Made by a program: the position numbers and the translations under genes. DNA of 64,000 bases, taken from NCBI RefSeq assembly GCF_000221045.1, contig NC_015856.1, positions 2,934,542 through 2,998,541 of the forward strand, given 5' to 3'. The notes beneath the pieces are model-generated. The model did no database searches and was not told the origin of the DNA. It saw only the letters and a program-made list of their open reading frames with translations. The first letter of the stretch is position 1, and the number at the start of each line of letters is the position of its first letter. Shown here in pieces: positions 35,887 through 44,816 of the stretch. The stretch comes from Collimonas fungivorans Ter331 (lineage in GTDB: Bacteria; Pseudomonadota; Gammaproteobacteria; Burkholderiales; Burkholderiaceae_D).

Positions 35887-36357
35887 ATGTTGAAACTTAC
35901 ATCCGCCGAGCGTAGCGAGCTCCGTTCCCAAGCCCACGGACTGAATCCGGTGGTCCTGATCAGCGAAGATGGCTTGAAACCGTCCCTGATGAAAGAGATC
36001 GATGCCAGCCTGAATTCGCACGGCCTGATTAAAGTGCGTGTATTCGGTGATGATCGCGAGGCACGGATTGCCATCTACGAAACTATTTGCGAAAAACTCG
36101 GCGCTGCGCCGGTTCAGCACATCGGCAAGCTGCTGGTCCTGTACCGTCCGCAAAAAGACGCAGCCAAGGAACGCAGCGAAACCCGCGGCAAGGGCATGCG
36201 TGAAGTCACCATCGTCAAGCCGAGCCCAAGCGGCACCAAGCGGCCATCGGTGACCAAGGTCATGGTAAAAGGCAATGAACGCGTGACCCAGGGCGGCAAC
36301 ATCAAGCGCGCCAAACCGCGTCAGAAAAGCAGCAAGAAATCGGCATTGGGCCGTTGA
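35887..36357 (+). CDS. yhbY: YhbY-family RNA-binding protein (CRM domain)
   Basis: The first 95 residues form a CRM domain (LTSAERSELRSQAHGLNPVVLISEDGL, KVRVFGDDREARIAIYETIC, IGKLLVLYRP) that binds pre-50S ribosomal particles. The remaining 60 residues are a very basic tail rich in Lys, Arg, Ser and Pro (ending KPRQKSSKKSALGR). E. coli YhbY is only about 97 residues, so this tail is an extension. TAAGGA lies 7 nt before the ATG. Confidence 0.9.
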   Translation: MLKLTSAERSELRSQAHGLNPVVLISEDGLKPSLMKEIDASLNSHGLIKVRVFGDDREARIAIYETICEKLGAAPVQHIGKLLVLYRPQKDAAKERSETRGKGMREVTIVKPSPSGTKRPSVTKVMVKGNERVTQGGNIKRAKPRQKSSKKSALGR

Positions 36358-36384
36358 TGCTTATGCAGGGCGGCTTATCCGCGG

Positions 36385-36406
36385 GGCCGCTCTCCGCGGA
36401 GCGGCC
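36385..36406. repeat. GC-rich hairpin between convergent yhbY and DUF4149 genes
   Basis: GGCCGCTC / GAGCGGCC with a 6-nt loop. The position suits a shared transcription end, but no T-run is present. Confidence 0.5.
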
Positions 36407-36412
36407 ACCCGC

Positions 36413-36868
36413 CTAGCGCAAACTGCGCAAACGTAAAATAAGCCCCACTCCCAGCAAACTCTGGATCAGGTAGATGCCGCTGGCGACGCCATGCAGGATG
36501 CCGAACCGAGTCTTGGCATCGGCGCTCATGACACCGCCGGCAGCCGCTTCCCGCAAATCCGCCATGAACGGCTGGATGCCGAAATAACCGACCAAAGTGC
36601 ATACCAGCATGGCCAGCGCCAGCCGCAGCAAGGTCTTGCGCAGCGGCGCCGCGTCGTCGTGGGTGCGGTAACTGAACAACATGACCAAGGCTATTCCGCA
36701 AACCACGGACAGCCACGCCTCGATCCTGAATATGCTGCCGGCAATGGTGCCGGCCAGCGCGCGGTCGGCCAGGGTGGCGAACAGGGTCGGCGCAACCAGG
36801 TAACCCACCGTCCACAAGCTGCCCACCCACAAAGTGGCGATCAACAGTCTGAGTCTTACTACAAGCAT
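36413..36868 (-). CDS. DUF4149 domain-containing membrane protein
   Basis: A 151-residue integral membrane protein with four hydrophobic segments: LLIATLWVGSLWTVGYLVAPTLF, the AWLSVVCGIALVMLF helix, LALAMLVCTLVGYFGI, and a final one near GIYLIQSLLGVGLIL. Function unknown. The ATG at 36868 is preferred (GGGAG 5 nt upstream); an open frame continues 29 codons further. It follows greA by 52 nt, an arrangement seen in many betaproteobacteria. Confidence 0.85.
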   Translation of the reverse strand: MLVVRLRLLIATLWVGSLWTVGYLVAPTLFATLADRALAGTIAGSIFRIEAWLSVVCGIALVMLFSYRTHDDAAPLRKTLLRLALAMLVCTLVGYFGIQPFMADLREAAAGGVMSADAKTRFGILHGVASGIYLIQSLLGVGLILRLRSLR

Positions 36869-36920
36869 TGCCACTCCCGGTTTTCCATTCAAACGGCAAG
36901 CGTCGTACGCCTGCCCTGCA

Positions 36921-37397
36921 CTATATGTAACGGACTTCCAGGATCTCGTATTCACGGATGCCGGACGGCGCCTGCACGCCGACCACGTCGCCGGCGGTCT
37001 TGCCGATCAGCGCGCGGGCGATCGGCGAAGTGACGGAAACCTTGGACATCTTGATGTCGGCTTCGTCGGTGCCGACGATTTGATAAGTGACCTTGTCGCC
37101 CGATTCCAGGTCTTCCAGATCGACCGTAGAGGCAAACACCACGCGCCCGTCCGCATCCAGGGTTGCCGGGTCGATAATCTGCGCGGCGCCCAGCTTCCCT
37201 TCGAGGTCGGCAATCCGGCCTTCGACAAAACCTTGCCGCTCTTTCGCCGCATCGTAATCCGCGTTTTCCGAAAGATCGCCATGTGCACGCGCTTCCGCGA
37301 TGGCCTTGATGACGGCTTGACGCTCTTTGGTTTTCAAATGATGCAACTCATCTTTCAACAATTGCGCGCCATGCTTGGTAAGAGGTACTGAGCTCAT
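36921..37397 (-). CDS. greA: Transcription elongation factor GreA
   Basis: A 158-residue factor that rescues backtracked RNA polymerase. It has the N-terminal coiled coil ([50 protein letters not shown], quoted here by its tip DLSENADY) and the FKBP-like C-terminal domain ending [10 protein letters not shown]. The acidic tip residues that reach the active site are intact. The frame runs 47 codons further upstream; the family start is ATG 37397. It lies about 200 nt after carB, with a long hairpin in between. Confidence 0.95.
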   Translation of the reverse strand: MSSVPLTKHGAQLLKDELHHLKTKERQAVIKAIAEARAHGDLSENADYDAAKERQGFVEGRIADLEGKLGAAQIIDPATLDADGRVVFASTVDLEDLESGDKVTYQIVGTDEADIKMSKVSVTSPIARALIGKTAGDVVGVQAPSGIREYEILEVRYI

Positions 37398-37454
37398 AGG
37401 GATGGTATTCAACAAATATAAATAGGGTTTATCACGCACACAACAAAAGGTCAC

Positions 37455-37491
37455 GGAGGTCAAAAACGCACCAATGCGCTTTTGACCTCCG
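37455..37491 (-). repeat. 12-bp hairpin in the carB-greA gap
   Basis: CGGAGGTCAAAA / TTTTGACCTCCG, extended inward by CGCA/TGCG after one mismatch. On the minus strand it is followed by TGACCTTTTGTTGTG, only loosely T-rich. It may terminate carAB or shape the greA leader. Confidence 0.6.
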
Positions 37492-37594
37492 CAGGAACTT
37501 CTGTAGTTAAATTGTACGTTTCGGCGGCTGCCAGGCATGCGATTGCGTGCCCGGAAGCGATTCAGGATGCGCCTAGACGCATCCTGATCTGACC

Positions 37595-40500
37595 TTAGTG
37601 TAAGGTTTTATGCAGCCCTTGTAAATCATAGACATGCAACTCGTCCAAATGACGCATGCCTTCGACCGCAGCTTCTGCGCCGGCGATCGTGGTGTAAGTG
37701 GTAGCGTGGGCCGCCAGCGCCGAAGTACGGATCGCCCGCGAATCGACAATCGCGCTGCGTTTTTCTTCGACGGTATTGATCACCAATGAAATTTCATTGT
37801 TCTTGATCATGTCGACCACGTGCGGACGCCCTTCCACCACCTTGTTGACGGTTTCCACCGGGATGCCGGCAGCGCTGATGGCCGCTGCCGTGCCCTTGGT
37901 CGCCACCACCGAGAAGCCGATCGCCACCAGGTCCTTGGCCACCTGCACCGCGCGCGGCTTGTCGCTGCCCTTGACGCTGAGGAACACCTTGCCCGACTTC
38001 GGCAGCTTGATGCCGGCGCCCAGCTGCGACTTGACGAACGCTTCGCCGAAGGTCTTGCCGACACCCATTACTTCGCCGGTGGACTTCATTTCCGGTCCAA
38101 GGATGGTGTCCACGCCCGGGAATTTGACGAACGGGAAAACCGCTTCCTTGACGCTGAAGTATTTCGGCACGACTTCGTCCTTGATGCCCTGGCTGTCGAG
38201 CGACTGGCCGACCATGCAGCGCGCCGCGATCTTGGCCAGCTGCAGGCCGGTTGCCTTGGATACGAACGGCACGGTGCGCGAAGCGCGCGGATTGACTTCC
38301 AGCACGAATACCACGTCCTGGCCGTCGATCTGCTGGATCGCAAACTGCACGTTCATCAGGCCGACCACATTCAAGCCCTTGGCCATCAGCGAGGTCTGGC
38401 GCTTGATCTCTTCGATCGTTGCCTGCGACAGCGAATAAGGCGGCAGCGAACAAGCCGAATCGCCGGAGTGCACGCCAGCCTGTTCAATATGTTCCATGAC
38501 GCCGCCGATGAAGGTGCGCTCGCCGTCGGACAGGCAGTCGACGTCGACTTCGATGGCGTCGTTCAGGAAGCGGTCCAGCAGCACCGGCGAATCGTGCGAC
38601 ACCTTGACGGCTTCGCGCATGTAGCGTTCGAGGTCGCGCTGCTCATGGACGATTTCCATTGCGCGGCCGCCCAATACGTAGGAAGGACGCACCACCAGCG
38701 GATAGCCGATTTCCTGCGCCAGGCGCAATGCATCTTCTTCGGTGCGCGCAGTGCGGTTTGGCGGCTGGCGCAAGTTCAGGTCGTGCAGCAGCTTCTGGAA
38801 ACGCTCGCGGTCTTCGGCGGCGTCGATCATGTCGGGCGAGGTGCCGACGATAGGCACGCCGTTGGCTTCCAGGTCGAGCGCCAGCTTCAAAGGCGTCTGG
38901 CCGCCGTACTGCACGATCACGCCGTACGGCTTTTCCTTGTCGACGATTTCCAGCACGTCTTCCAGCGTCACCGGCTCGAAATACAGGCGGTCCGAGGTGT
39001 CGTAGTCGGTCGATACGGTTTCTGGATTGCAGTTGACCATGATGGTCTCGTAGCCGTCTTCGCGCATCGCCAGCGCTGCGTGGACGCAGCAGTAGTCGAA
39101 TTCGATGCCCTGGCCGATACGGTTAGGACCGCCGCCCAGCACCATGATCTTCTTCTTGTTGGTCGGGTTCGATTCGCACTCTTCCTCGTAGGTCGAGTAC
39201 ATGTAGGCGGTGTTGGTCGAGAATTCGCCGGCGCAGGTGTCGACCCGCTTGTAGACCGGACGGATATTCAAGGCCAGGCGTTTCTTGCGGACGTCGGTAT
39301 CGGTGGTCTTCAGCAGCTTGGCCAGGCGGCGGTCGCCAAAGCCCTTTTGCTTGAGGCGGAACAGCGTGTCGCGGTCCAGCGCTTCCAGCGTCTGGCTGTT
39401 TTCCAGCCACAGTTCGATATCGACGATTTCCTTGATCTGCGACAGGAACCACGGATCGATATGGGTCAGCTGATGCACTTCTTCCAGCGTGAAGCCCTGG
39501 GCGAACGCGTCGCCCACATACCAGATGCGGTCCGGGCCAGGTTCGCCGAGTTCTTCTTCGATGACTTCGCGGTCCTGGGTCTTTTCGTTCATGCCGTCGA
39601 CGCCGACTTCGAGGCCGCGCAAGGCTTTCTGGAACGATTCCTGGAAGGTGCGGCCGATCGCCATCACCTCGCCCACCGATTTCATCTGGGTGGTCAGGTG
39701 GTTGTCGGCAGTCGGGAATTTTTCAAATGCAAAACGCGGGATCTTGGTGACCACGTAATCGATCGAAGGCTCGAACGATGCAGGGGTGGCGCCGCCGGTG
39801 ATTTCATTGCGCAGTTCGTCCAGCGTGAAACCCACTGCCAGCTTGGCCGCGATCTTGGCGATCGGGAAACCGGTCGCCTTCGACGCCAGCGCCGAAGAGC
39901 GCGAGACGCGCGGATTCATTTCGATCACGATCATGCGGCCGTCGGCCGGGTTGACCGAGAACTGCACGTTGGAGCCGCCGGTATCGACGCCGATTTCACG
40001 CAGCACCGCCAGCGAGGCGTTACGCATGATCTGGTATTCCTTGTCGGTCAGTGTCTGCGCCGGCGCCACGGTGATCGAGTCGCCGGTATGCACGCCCATC
40101 GGATCCAGGTTTTCGATCGAGCAGACGATGATGCAGTTGTCCGCCTTGTCGCGCACCACTTCCATCTCGTACTCTTTCCAGCCGATCAGCGATTCTTCGA
40201 TCAGCAGTTCCTTGGTCGGCGAGGCTTCCAGGCCGCGCTTGCAGATGGTTTCGAATTCTTCCGCGTTATAGGCGATGCCGCCGCCGGTGCCGCCCATGGT
40301 GAACGAAGGCCGGATGATGACCGGGAAGCCCAGTTCCTTCTGCACGCCCCACGATTCTTCCATGGTGTGGGCGACGCCGGAACGGGCCGAACCGAGGCCG
40401 ATCTTGGTCATCGCTGCCTTGAACTTGGAACGGTCTTCGGCCTTGTCGATGGCTTCCGGCGAAGCGCCGATCAGCTCGACCTTGTATTTTTCCAGGACGC

Positions 40501-40816
40501 CGTGGCGATGCAGGTCGAGCGCGCAGTTCAGCGCGGTCTGGCCGCCCATGGTCGGCAGGATCGCGTCCGGCTTTTCCTTGGCGATGATGCGCTCCACCGC
40601 CTGCCAGGTGATCGGCTCGATGTAGGTGACATCCGCCATCTCCGGGTCGGTCATGATGGTCGCAGGGTTGCTGTTGACCAGGATGACTTTGTAACCCTCT
40701 TCGCGCAATGCCTTGCAGGCTTGCGCGCCGGAGTAGTCGAACTCGCAAGCCTGGCCGATGATGATCGGGCCGGCGCCGATGATCAGGATACTTTTTAAAT
40801 CACTACGCTTAGGCAT
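37595..40816 (-). CDS. carB: Carbamoyl-phosphate synthase large subunit CarB
   Basis: A 1073-residue enzyme making carbamoyl phosphate from glutamine-derived ammonia, bicarbonate and two ATP, for arginine and pyrimidine synthesis. Two homologous ATP-grasp halves are visible ([26 protein letters not shown] and [19 protein letters not shown]). The C-terminal regulatory MGS domain is about residues 935-1073. Its ATG overlaps the end of carA by 8 nt. Length is normal. Confidence 0.97.
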   Translation of the reverse strand: MPKRSDLKSILIIGAGPIIIGQACEFDYSGAQACKALREEGYKVILVNSNPATIMTDPEMADVTYIEPITWQAVERIIAKEKPDAILPTMGGQTALNCALDLHRHGVLEKYKVELIGASPEAIDKAEDRSKFKAAMTKIGLGSARSGVAHTMEESWGVQKELGFPVIIRPSFTMGGTGGGIAYNAEEFETICKRGLEASPTKELLIEESLIGWKEYEMEVVRDKADNCIIVCSIENLDPMGVHTGDSITVAPAQTLTDKEYQIMRNASLAVLREIGVDTGGSNVQFSVNPADGRMIVIEMNPRVSRSSALASKATGFPIAKIAAKLAVGFTLDELRNEITGGATPASFEPSIDYVVTKIPRFAFEKFPTADNHLTTQMKSVGEVMAIGRTFQESFQKALRGLEVGVDGMNEKTQDREVIEEELGEPGPDRIWYVGDAFAQGFTLEEVHQLTHIDPWFLSQIKEIVDIELWLENSQTLEALDRDTLFRLKQKGFGDRRLAKLLKTTDTDVRKKRLALNIRPVYKRVDTCAGEFSTNTAYMYSTYEEECESNPTNKKKIMVLGGGPNRIGQGIEFDYCCVHAALAMREDGYETIMVNCNPETVSTDYDTSDRLYFEPVTLEDVLEIVDKEKPYGVIVQYGGQTPLKLALDLEANGVPIVGTSPDMIDAAEDRERFQKLLHDLNLRQPPNRTARTEEDALRLAQEIGYPLVVRPSYVLGGRAMEIVHEQRDLERYMREAVKVSHDSPVLLDRFLNDAIEVDVDCLSDGERTFIGGVMEHIEQAGVHSGDSACSLPPYSLSQATIEEIKRQTSLMAKGLNVVGLMNVQFAIQQIDGQDVVFVLEVNPRASRTVPFVSKATGLQLAKIAARCMVGQSLDSQGIKDEVVPKYFSVKEAVFPFVKFPGVDTILGPEMKSTGEVMGVGKTFGEAFVKSQLGAGIKLPKSGKVFLSVKGSDKPRAVQVAKDLVAIGFSVVATKGTAAAISAAGIPVETVNKVVEGRPHVVDMIKNNEISLVINTVEEKRSAIVDSRAIRTSALAAHATTYTTIAGAEAAVEGMRHLDELHVYDLQGLHKTLH

Positions 40817-41987
40817 TTTTATTTTTCTCCAACATCGTTTGATTCATCAATTGAATGAAACGATCGAACAAGGGGGCGATGTCATGCGGGCCGGGCGACG
40901 CTTCCGGGTGGCCCTGGAAGCAGAACGCCGGCTTGTCGGTGCGGGCAAAACCCTGCAGCGAACCGTCGAACAAGGAAACGTGGGTCACGCGGCAGTTGGC
41001 CGGCAAGGTCGCGCCATCCACGGCAAAACCGTGGTTTTGCGAAGTGATCAGCACTTGCTTGCTGTCTAGGTCCTGCACCGGATGGTTGGCGCCGTGGTGG
41101 CCGAACTTCATCTTCAGCGTCTTGGCGCCGGAGGCCAGCGCCATGATCTGGTGGCCGAGGCAGATGCCGAAAGTCGGCACGCCGCGCTCGATCAGTTCCT
41201 TGGTGGCGGCAATCGCGTAGTCGCAAGGCTCAGGGTCGCCCGGGCCGTTGGACAGGAAAATCCCGTCCGGATTGAGCGCCAGCGCATCGGCGGCCGAGGC
41301 TTGCGCCGGCAGCACGGTGATCTTGCAGCCGCGCTGCGCCAGCATGCGCAGGATGTTGAACTTGACGCCGTAGTCAAACGCCACCACGTGATATTTTGGG
41401 GTGATCTGCTGATCGTAGCCGCGGCCCAGGCGCCATTCGGTCTCGCTCCAGCTGTAGGCCTTGGTAGTCGACACCACTTTGGCCAGGTCCATGCCGGCCA
41501 GGCCGGGGAAACCGCGCGCCAGTTCCAGCGCCTTGGCGGTTGCCGCGGCAATGTCCGACTCGCCGGCGACGATGGCGCCGCCCTGCGCGCCCTTTTCGCG
41601 CAAGATGCGCGTCAGCTTGCGGGTATCGATGCCGGCGATGGCGACGATATTCGACTCTTGCAGATAAGCGTCCAGGGTCTTGGTGGAGCGGAAATTCGAC
41701 ACCAGGCGCGGCAGGTCGCGGATGATGAGGCCGGCGGCATGGATTTGCGAAGACTCGATATCCTCTTCATTGACGCCGGTATTGCCGATATGCGGGTAAG
41801 TAAGGGTGACGATCTGGCGGCTATAGCTTGGATCGGTGAGGATTTCCTGGTAACCGGTCATGGCGGTATTGAATACGACTTCACCAGTCGTATGACCGGC
41901 AGCGCCAATTGAAATACCTTGGAAAATCGTCCCATCTGCTAGCGCGAGGATGGCCGGTACGGTGAGGCCAGAAAAAAATGGCTGCAA
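40809..41987 (-). CDS. carA: Carbamoyl-phosphate synthase small subunit CarA
   Basis: A 392-residue glutaminase subunit. The N-terminal domain ([26 protein letters not shown]) is followed by a class I amidotransferase with Cys276 (FGICLGHQ) and the His-Glu pair in [11 protein letters not shown]. The start is not the upstream ATG at 42050 but probably TTG 41987: it has AGGAG 7 nt upstream and lies just before the family sequence. It is translated together with carB. Confidence 0.94.
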   Translation of the reverse strand: MQPFFSGLTVPAILALADGTIFQGISIGAAGHTTGEVVFNTAMTGYQEILTDPSYSRQIVTLTYPHIGNTGVNEEDIESSQIHAAGLIIRDLPRLVSNFRSTKTLDAYLQESNIVAIAGIDTRKLTRILREKGAQGGAIVAGESDIAAATAKALELARGFPGLAGMDLAKVVSTTKAYSWSETEWRLGRGYDQQITPKYHVVAFDYGVKFNILRMLAQRGCKITVLPAQASAADALALNPDGIFLSNGPGDPEPCDYAIAATKELIERGVPTFGICLGHQIMALASGAKTLKMKFGHHGANHPVQDLDSKQVLITSQNHGFAVDGATLPANCRVTHVSLFDGSLQGFARTDKPAFCFQGHPEASPGPHDIAPLFDRFIQLMNQTMLEKNKNA

Positions 41988-42151
41988 GGGGTAACTCCTG
42001 ATGTTGTTACCGCCGCTGCGCTGCGCCAAACGACCGCTATGAATCCCCAAACAGCGCCCAAACAGCGTTGATTTGACGGATTATCAGTCTTTTTGGGACG
42101 AGATGGAAGGTGGTATGCGCTACGGCGGAGTAAATTGGGCTAAACCCTGCA

Positions 42152-42180
42152 ATTATAGCCGACAACCACCTGCCCGGCAA
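42152..42180 (-). promoter_or_regulatory. Sigma-70 promoter of carAB
   Basis: On the minus strand TTGCCG (-35) and a perfect TATAAT (-10) are 17 nt apart. A start near 42145 gives a leader of about 158 nt before carA. Confidence 0.7.
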
Positions 42181-42329
42181 TCCGATCAGAGGCCAAGCCG
42201 AGGGTTTTTGTATAAATAATTAGGAAAGATATGCGGCGGAGATGCGGCGATGATGCAATTGACAACTTTACTAACAAACAGCGCAAGGACGGCAGCGCCG
42301 TTGTCAACATCGCTGCCAATATTGGTCAG

Positions 42330-42359
42330 CTTGCGGGCCTGGCATTCCGAGCCCGCAAG
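42330..42359 (-). repeat. Hairpin downstream of the HbpS-like gene
   Basis: CTTGCGGGC / GCCCGCAAG with a 12-nt loop, 19 nt after the stop. The palindrome CCAATATTGG follows at 42316-42325. No T-run, so it is only a possible terminator. Confidence 0.5.
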
Positions 42360-42378
42360 AATTGGCTTAAACGTTCAA

Positions 42379-42786
42379 TTAAACGCTCAAGGCGGCAATG
42401 CCGGCCTTGGCGATCTGCACGTCTTCGCTCGACTTCACGCCGGAAACGCCGACTGCACCAAGATATTCGCCGCCGACCACGATAGGCACGCCGCCTTCCA
42501 GCAGACCTTCCAGGTTTGGTGCGGTAATGAACGAGAAACGACCATTGTTGATCATGTCTTCGTAAATCTTCGATTCGCGCTGGCCTAAAGCGGCCGTCTT
42601 GGCCTTGGCCGGCGAAATGTGGGCCGAAATCGGCGCGCAGCCGTCCATGCGCTGCAGCCACAGCAGGTGGCCGCCTTCGTCAACGATGGAAATTGTCACC
42701 GCCCAGTGGTTCTTCACTGCTTCGGCTTCGGCAGCTGCGGCGATTTTCTTGACATCGTCGAGTGTCAGCACTTGTTTCGATTTCAT
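42379..42786 (-). CDS. Heme-binding protein, GlcG/HbpS family
   Basis: A 135-residue protein of the GlcG/HbpS (DUF336) family. Signatures: LTLDDVKKIAAAAEAEA, SIVDEGGHLLWLQRMDGC, AKAKTAALGQRESK and the end VGGEYLGAVGVSGVKSSEDVQIAKAGIAAL. ATG 42786 has AGGAG 5 nt upstream; the longer frame to 42834 lacks support. Known members bind heme or act as small accessory proteins of glycolate or alcohol oxidation; which applies here is open. No signal peptide. Confidence 0.88.
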   Translation of the reverse strand: MKSKQVLTLDDVKKIAAAAEAEAVKNHWAVTISIVDEGGHLLWLQRMDGCAPISAHISPAKAKTAALGQRESKIYEDMINNGRFSFITAPNLEGLLEGGVPIVVGGEYLGAVGVSGVKSSEDVQIAKAGIAALSV

Positions 42787-43045
42787 TTTTGCTCCTTGTG
42801 AAATAACTGAATATTGTACTTTAGTGCTCTGCAATAGGCATCCGCGCCACCGGCATTCGCGCCAGATTATTTCTGGCGCAGTACTGGCGCGATATTTGCT
42901 TCATGGAAAACCGAAATGCAGGAAATTTCCTGACGCCCCTCGGATTTATCCGACTTTAATTATTTAAATGACATGATATAGTTCTGCCCCTTCGCCTGGC
43001 AAGTTTGACAGGCACCTCTTATTCACTTACATTCGTGCGATCGTA
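42787..43045. other. Divergent intergenic region with GCGCCAG repeats
   Basis: 259 nt between the HbpS-like and C40 peptidase genes. GCGCCAG (42859-42865) and CTGGCGC (42873-42879, again at 42884-42890) plus GCGCCAC (42844-42850) form a cluster of direct and inverted 7-mers. No gene is seen. Confidence 0.5.
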
Positions 43046-43636
43046 ATGACCCAAAGCCCATCCATAACGATGACGATCAAAGAAGCCTTCCCGCTATTCC
43101 AGACCTTCGCACTCGCCTGCGCGCTGCTTGCCGGCTTATGGTTATGCAGCCCTGCGCGCGCTTCCGATATCACCGATATCGACCTGCGGCCGCAGCCGAG
43201 CAGCACCCGCAGCAAACTCCAGCAATTCACCGACCGGGCGTCGGACTTGGCTGTGAGCGCGATGGGCATGATCGGCATTCACTACAAATACGGCGGCAAC
43301 AACCCGGAAAACGGCCTCGATTGCAGCGGCCTGGTACGTTATGTATTCAAGGATGCGTGGGGCGTCAACGTTCCGCGCACTGCCGCGGAACTGAGCCGCA
43401 GCGGCGAAAAAATCGACAAGCAAGACCTGAAGCCTGGCGACCTGGTGTTCTATAACACCCTGCGCCGCAGTTTCTCCCACGTCGGCATTTACCTGGGCGA
43501 CAACAAATTCATCCACGCCCCCTCCACCGGCGGCAAAGTCCGTATCGAGAGCATGGACCTGGCTTACTGGAAATCGCGCTTCAACGGTGCGCGCCGCATC
43601 AACGATCCGGATCCTGACAGCGACAACCATCAGTAA
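43046..43636 (+). CDS. NlpC/P60 family C40 peptidase
   Basis: A 196-residue secreted cell-wall hydrolase. A signal peptide (FALACALLAGLWLCSPARA|SD) precedes a spacer of about 30 residues. The catalytic domain follows: GIHYKYGGNNPENGLDCSGLVRYVF with the nucleophile Cys, then SHVGIYLGDNKFIHAPSTGG with the His. Such enzymes cut peptide cross-bridges of peptidoglycan, usually D-Glu-diaminopimelate bonds. The start could also be the ATG at 43070; neither has a strong ribosome site. Confidence 0.92.
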   Translation: MTQSPSITMTIKEAFPLFQTFALACALLAGLWLCSPARASDITDIDLRPQPSSTRSKLQQFTDRASDLAVSAMGMIGIHYKYGGNNPENGLDCSGLVRYVFKDAWGVNVPRTAAELSRSGEKIDKQDLKPGDLVFYNTLRRSFSHVGIYLGDNKFIHAPSTGGKVRIESMDLAYWKSRFNGARRINDPDPDSDNHQ

Positions 43637-43650
43637 CAGCATTACCTGCA

Positions 43651-43689
43651 AAAAGCCCCTGACAGTCAAAATCTGCCAGGGGCTTTTTT
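43651..43689. terminator. Bidirectional terminator between C40 peptidase and patatin-like genes
   Basis: AAAAGCCCCTG / CAGGGGCTTTT, extended inward by short pairing, with T-runs on both strands. It serves the two convergent genes. Confidence 0.88.
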
Positions 43690-43737
43690 CTTGGTGCTTG
43701 CTCGTATAGAGCCTGGCTTAGGTTTCCGCCTCCAGCT

Positions 43738-44661
43738 TTATTCCTCGCGCTTTTCCTTCAGCTTCTTTTTGATGGCCGCCATCTGCGCCATCGCCGCCTG
43801 CTCGCCGGCCAGGATCGCGGTATTGCGCGCGGCGAAATCGTTGCCCTTCATGGCTCCCAGGTCCGGACGGATGACAATGTCGGCATCTTTCAATTCATAG
43901 CTGTTGATGCTTTGCCCCATGATGGCAAAAGTCTGCAGCAATACATCGACCGAACTGGAGGCGGCCTGCACCTCCGGCGAAGCCGAAAGATTCACCGCAA
44001 TCACGAAATCCGCGCCCATTTCGTGCGCAAAGCGCACCGGCACCGGCGACACCAGGCCGCCATCGACATACAAGTGGCCGCCGATGCTTACCGACTGGAA
44101 CACGCCCGGCACCGCAGAAGATGCCCGCACCGCGACGCCGGTGTTACCGCGACGGAACAGGATAGGCGCGCCGCTGTTCAGATCGGTGGCAACCGCGCCA
44201 AACGGGATTTTCAGCTTTTCGATAGGGACATTGTGGATGGTCTTGTTGACGTAATTCTGGATCGCCTCGCCCTTCAGGACGCCGCTGACCTTGGCAAAAA
44301 ACGGCACGGACCAGTCAGAAATGGCAGCCTCGTCCATTTGCAAGGCGATCTTCTGCAGCGCAAAGCCGTTATTGCCGGCTGCGTACAGTGCGCCGACCAC
44401 GCTGCCGGCGCTGGTGCCGACCACGATGTCGGGCACGATCCCCTGCGCTTCCAGCGCCTTGATCACGCCGATATGGGCAAACCCGCGGGCAGCGCCGCCG
44501 CCCAGCGCCAGGCCGATCCTGACTGGCCTGGGCACTTTCGGCTGGACCGCCGGGACGACGGCCACCGGCGGTAGCTGCGGAGCGACCGGGTTGCTGCCGC
44601 AGGCGGCCAGCAAAACGCATAAGACAAGACTCAGGGACGGCAGTAAACGTGGCAAGGACAT
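43738..44661 (-). CDS. Patatin-like phospholipase lipoprotein, RssA type
   Basis: A 307-residue protein. With the start at ATG 44661 it has a lipoprotein signal (LVLCVLLAAC, Cys near 21) and so is anchored in the envelope. The frame extends to 44787, with another ATG at 44715. The patatin domain shows the oxyanion loop LALGGGAARGFAHIGV, the nucleophile elbow GTSAG and the Asp in DGGLVSPVPV, giving the Ser-Asp dyad. Substrate unknown, probably phospholipids. It sits 155 nt downstream of phoR copy 2 on the same strand and could be read through from it. Confidence 0.88.
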   Translation of the reverse strand: MSLPRLLPSLSLVLCVLLAACGSNPVAPQLPPVAVVPAVQPKVPRPVRIGLALGGGAARGFAHIGVIKALEAQGIVPDIVVGTSAGSVVGALYAAGNNGFALQKIALQMDEAAISDWSVPFFAKVSGVLKGEAIQNYVNKTIHNVPIEKLKIPFGAVATDLNSGAPILFRRGNTGVAVRASSAVPGVFQSVSIGGHLYVDGGLVSPVPVRFAHEMGADFVIAVNLSASPEVQAASSSVDVLLQTFAIMGQSINSYELKDADIVIRPDLGAMKGNDFAARNTAILAGEQAAMAQMAAIKKKLKEKREE

Positions 44662-44816
44662 GACAGTGGCGGAAATCCGGCAAGATGGAGGAGAAGCGCA
44701 AACACTGTCATTCATCGACAACGAAGGCGGCCGGCGACGATGTGTCGCCGCAGAATTGTAGCCGATGTTGAAGACTTCGAACCGCAAGGATAAGCTGAAT
44801 TGCGGCTGAATTGCGC

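Larger units (their letters stand above)
41988..42378. other. carA leader and upstream intergenic region
   Basis: 391 nt without a supported gene. The half next to carA is its transcript leader; the other half holds the carA promoter and the 3' end of the HbpS-like gene. Confidence 0.5.

Noticed and set aside
37820-40798. A 992-codon open frame antisense to carB
   Set aside because: It mirrors the codon pattern of carB (a high-GC effect), its translation is low-complexity Asp/His/Arg-rich text without any fold signature, and no ribosome site is present.
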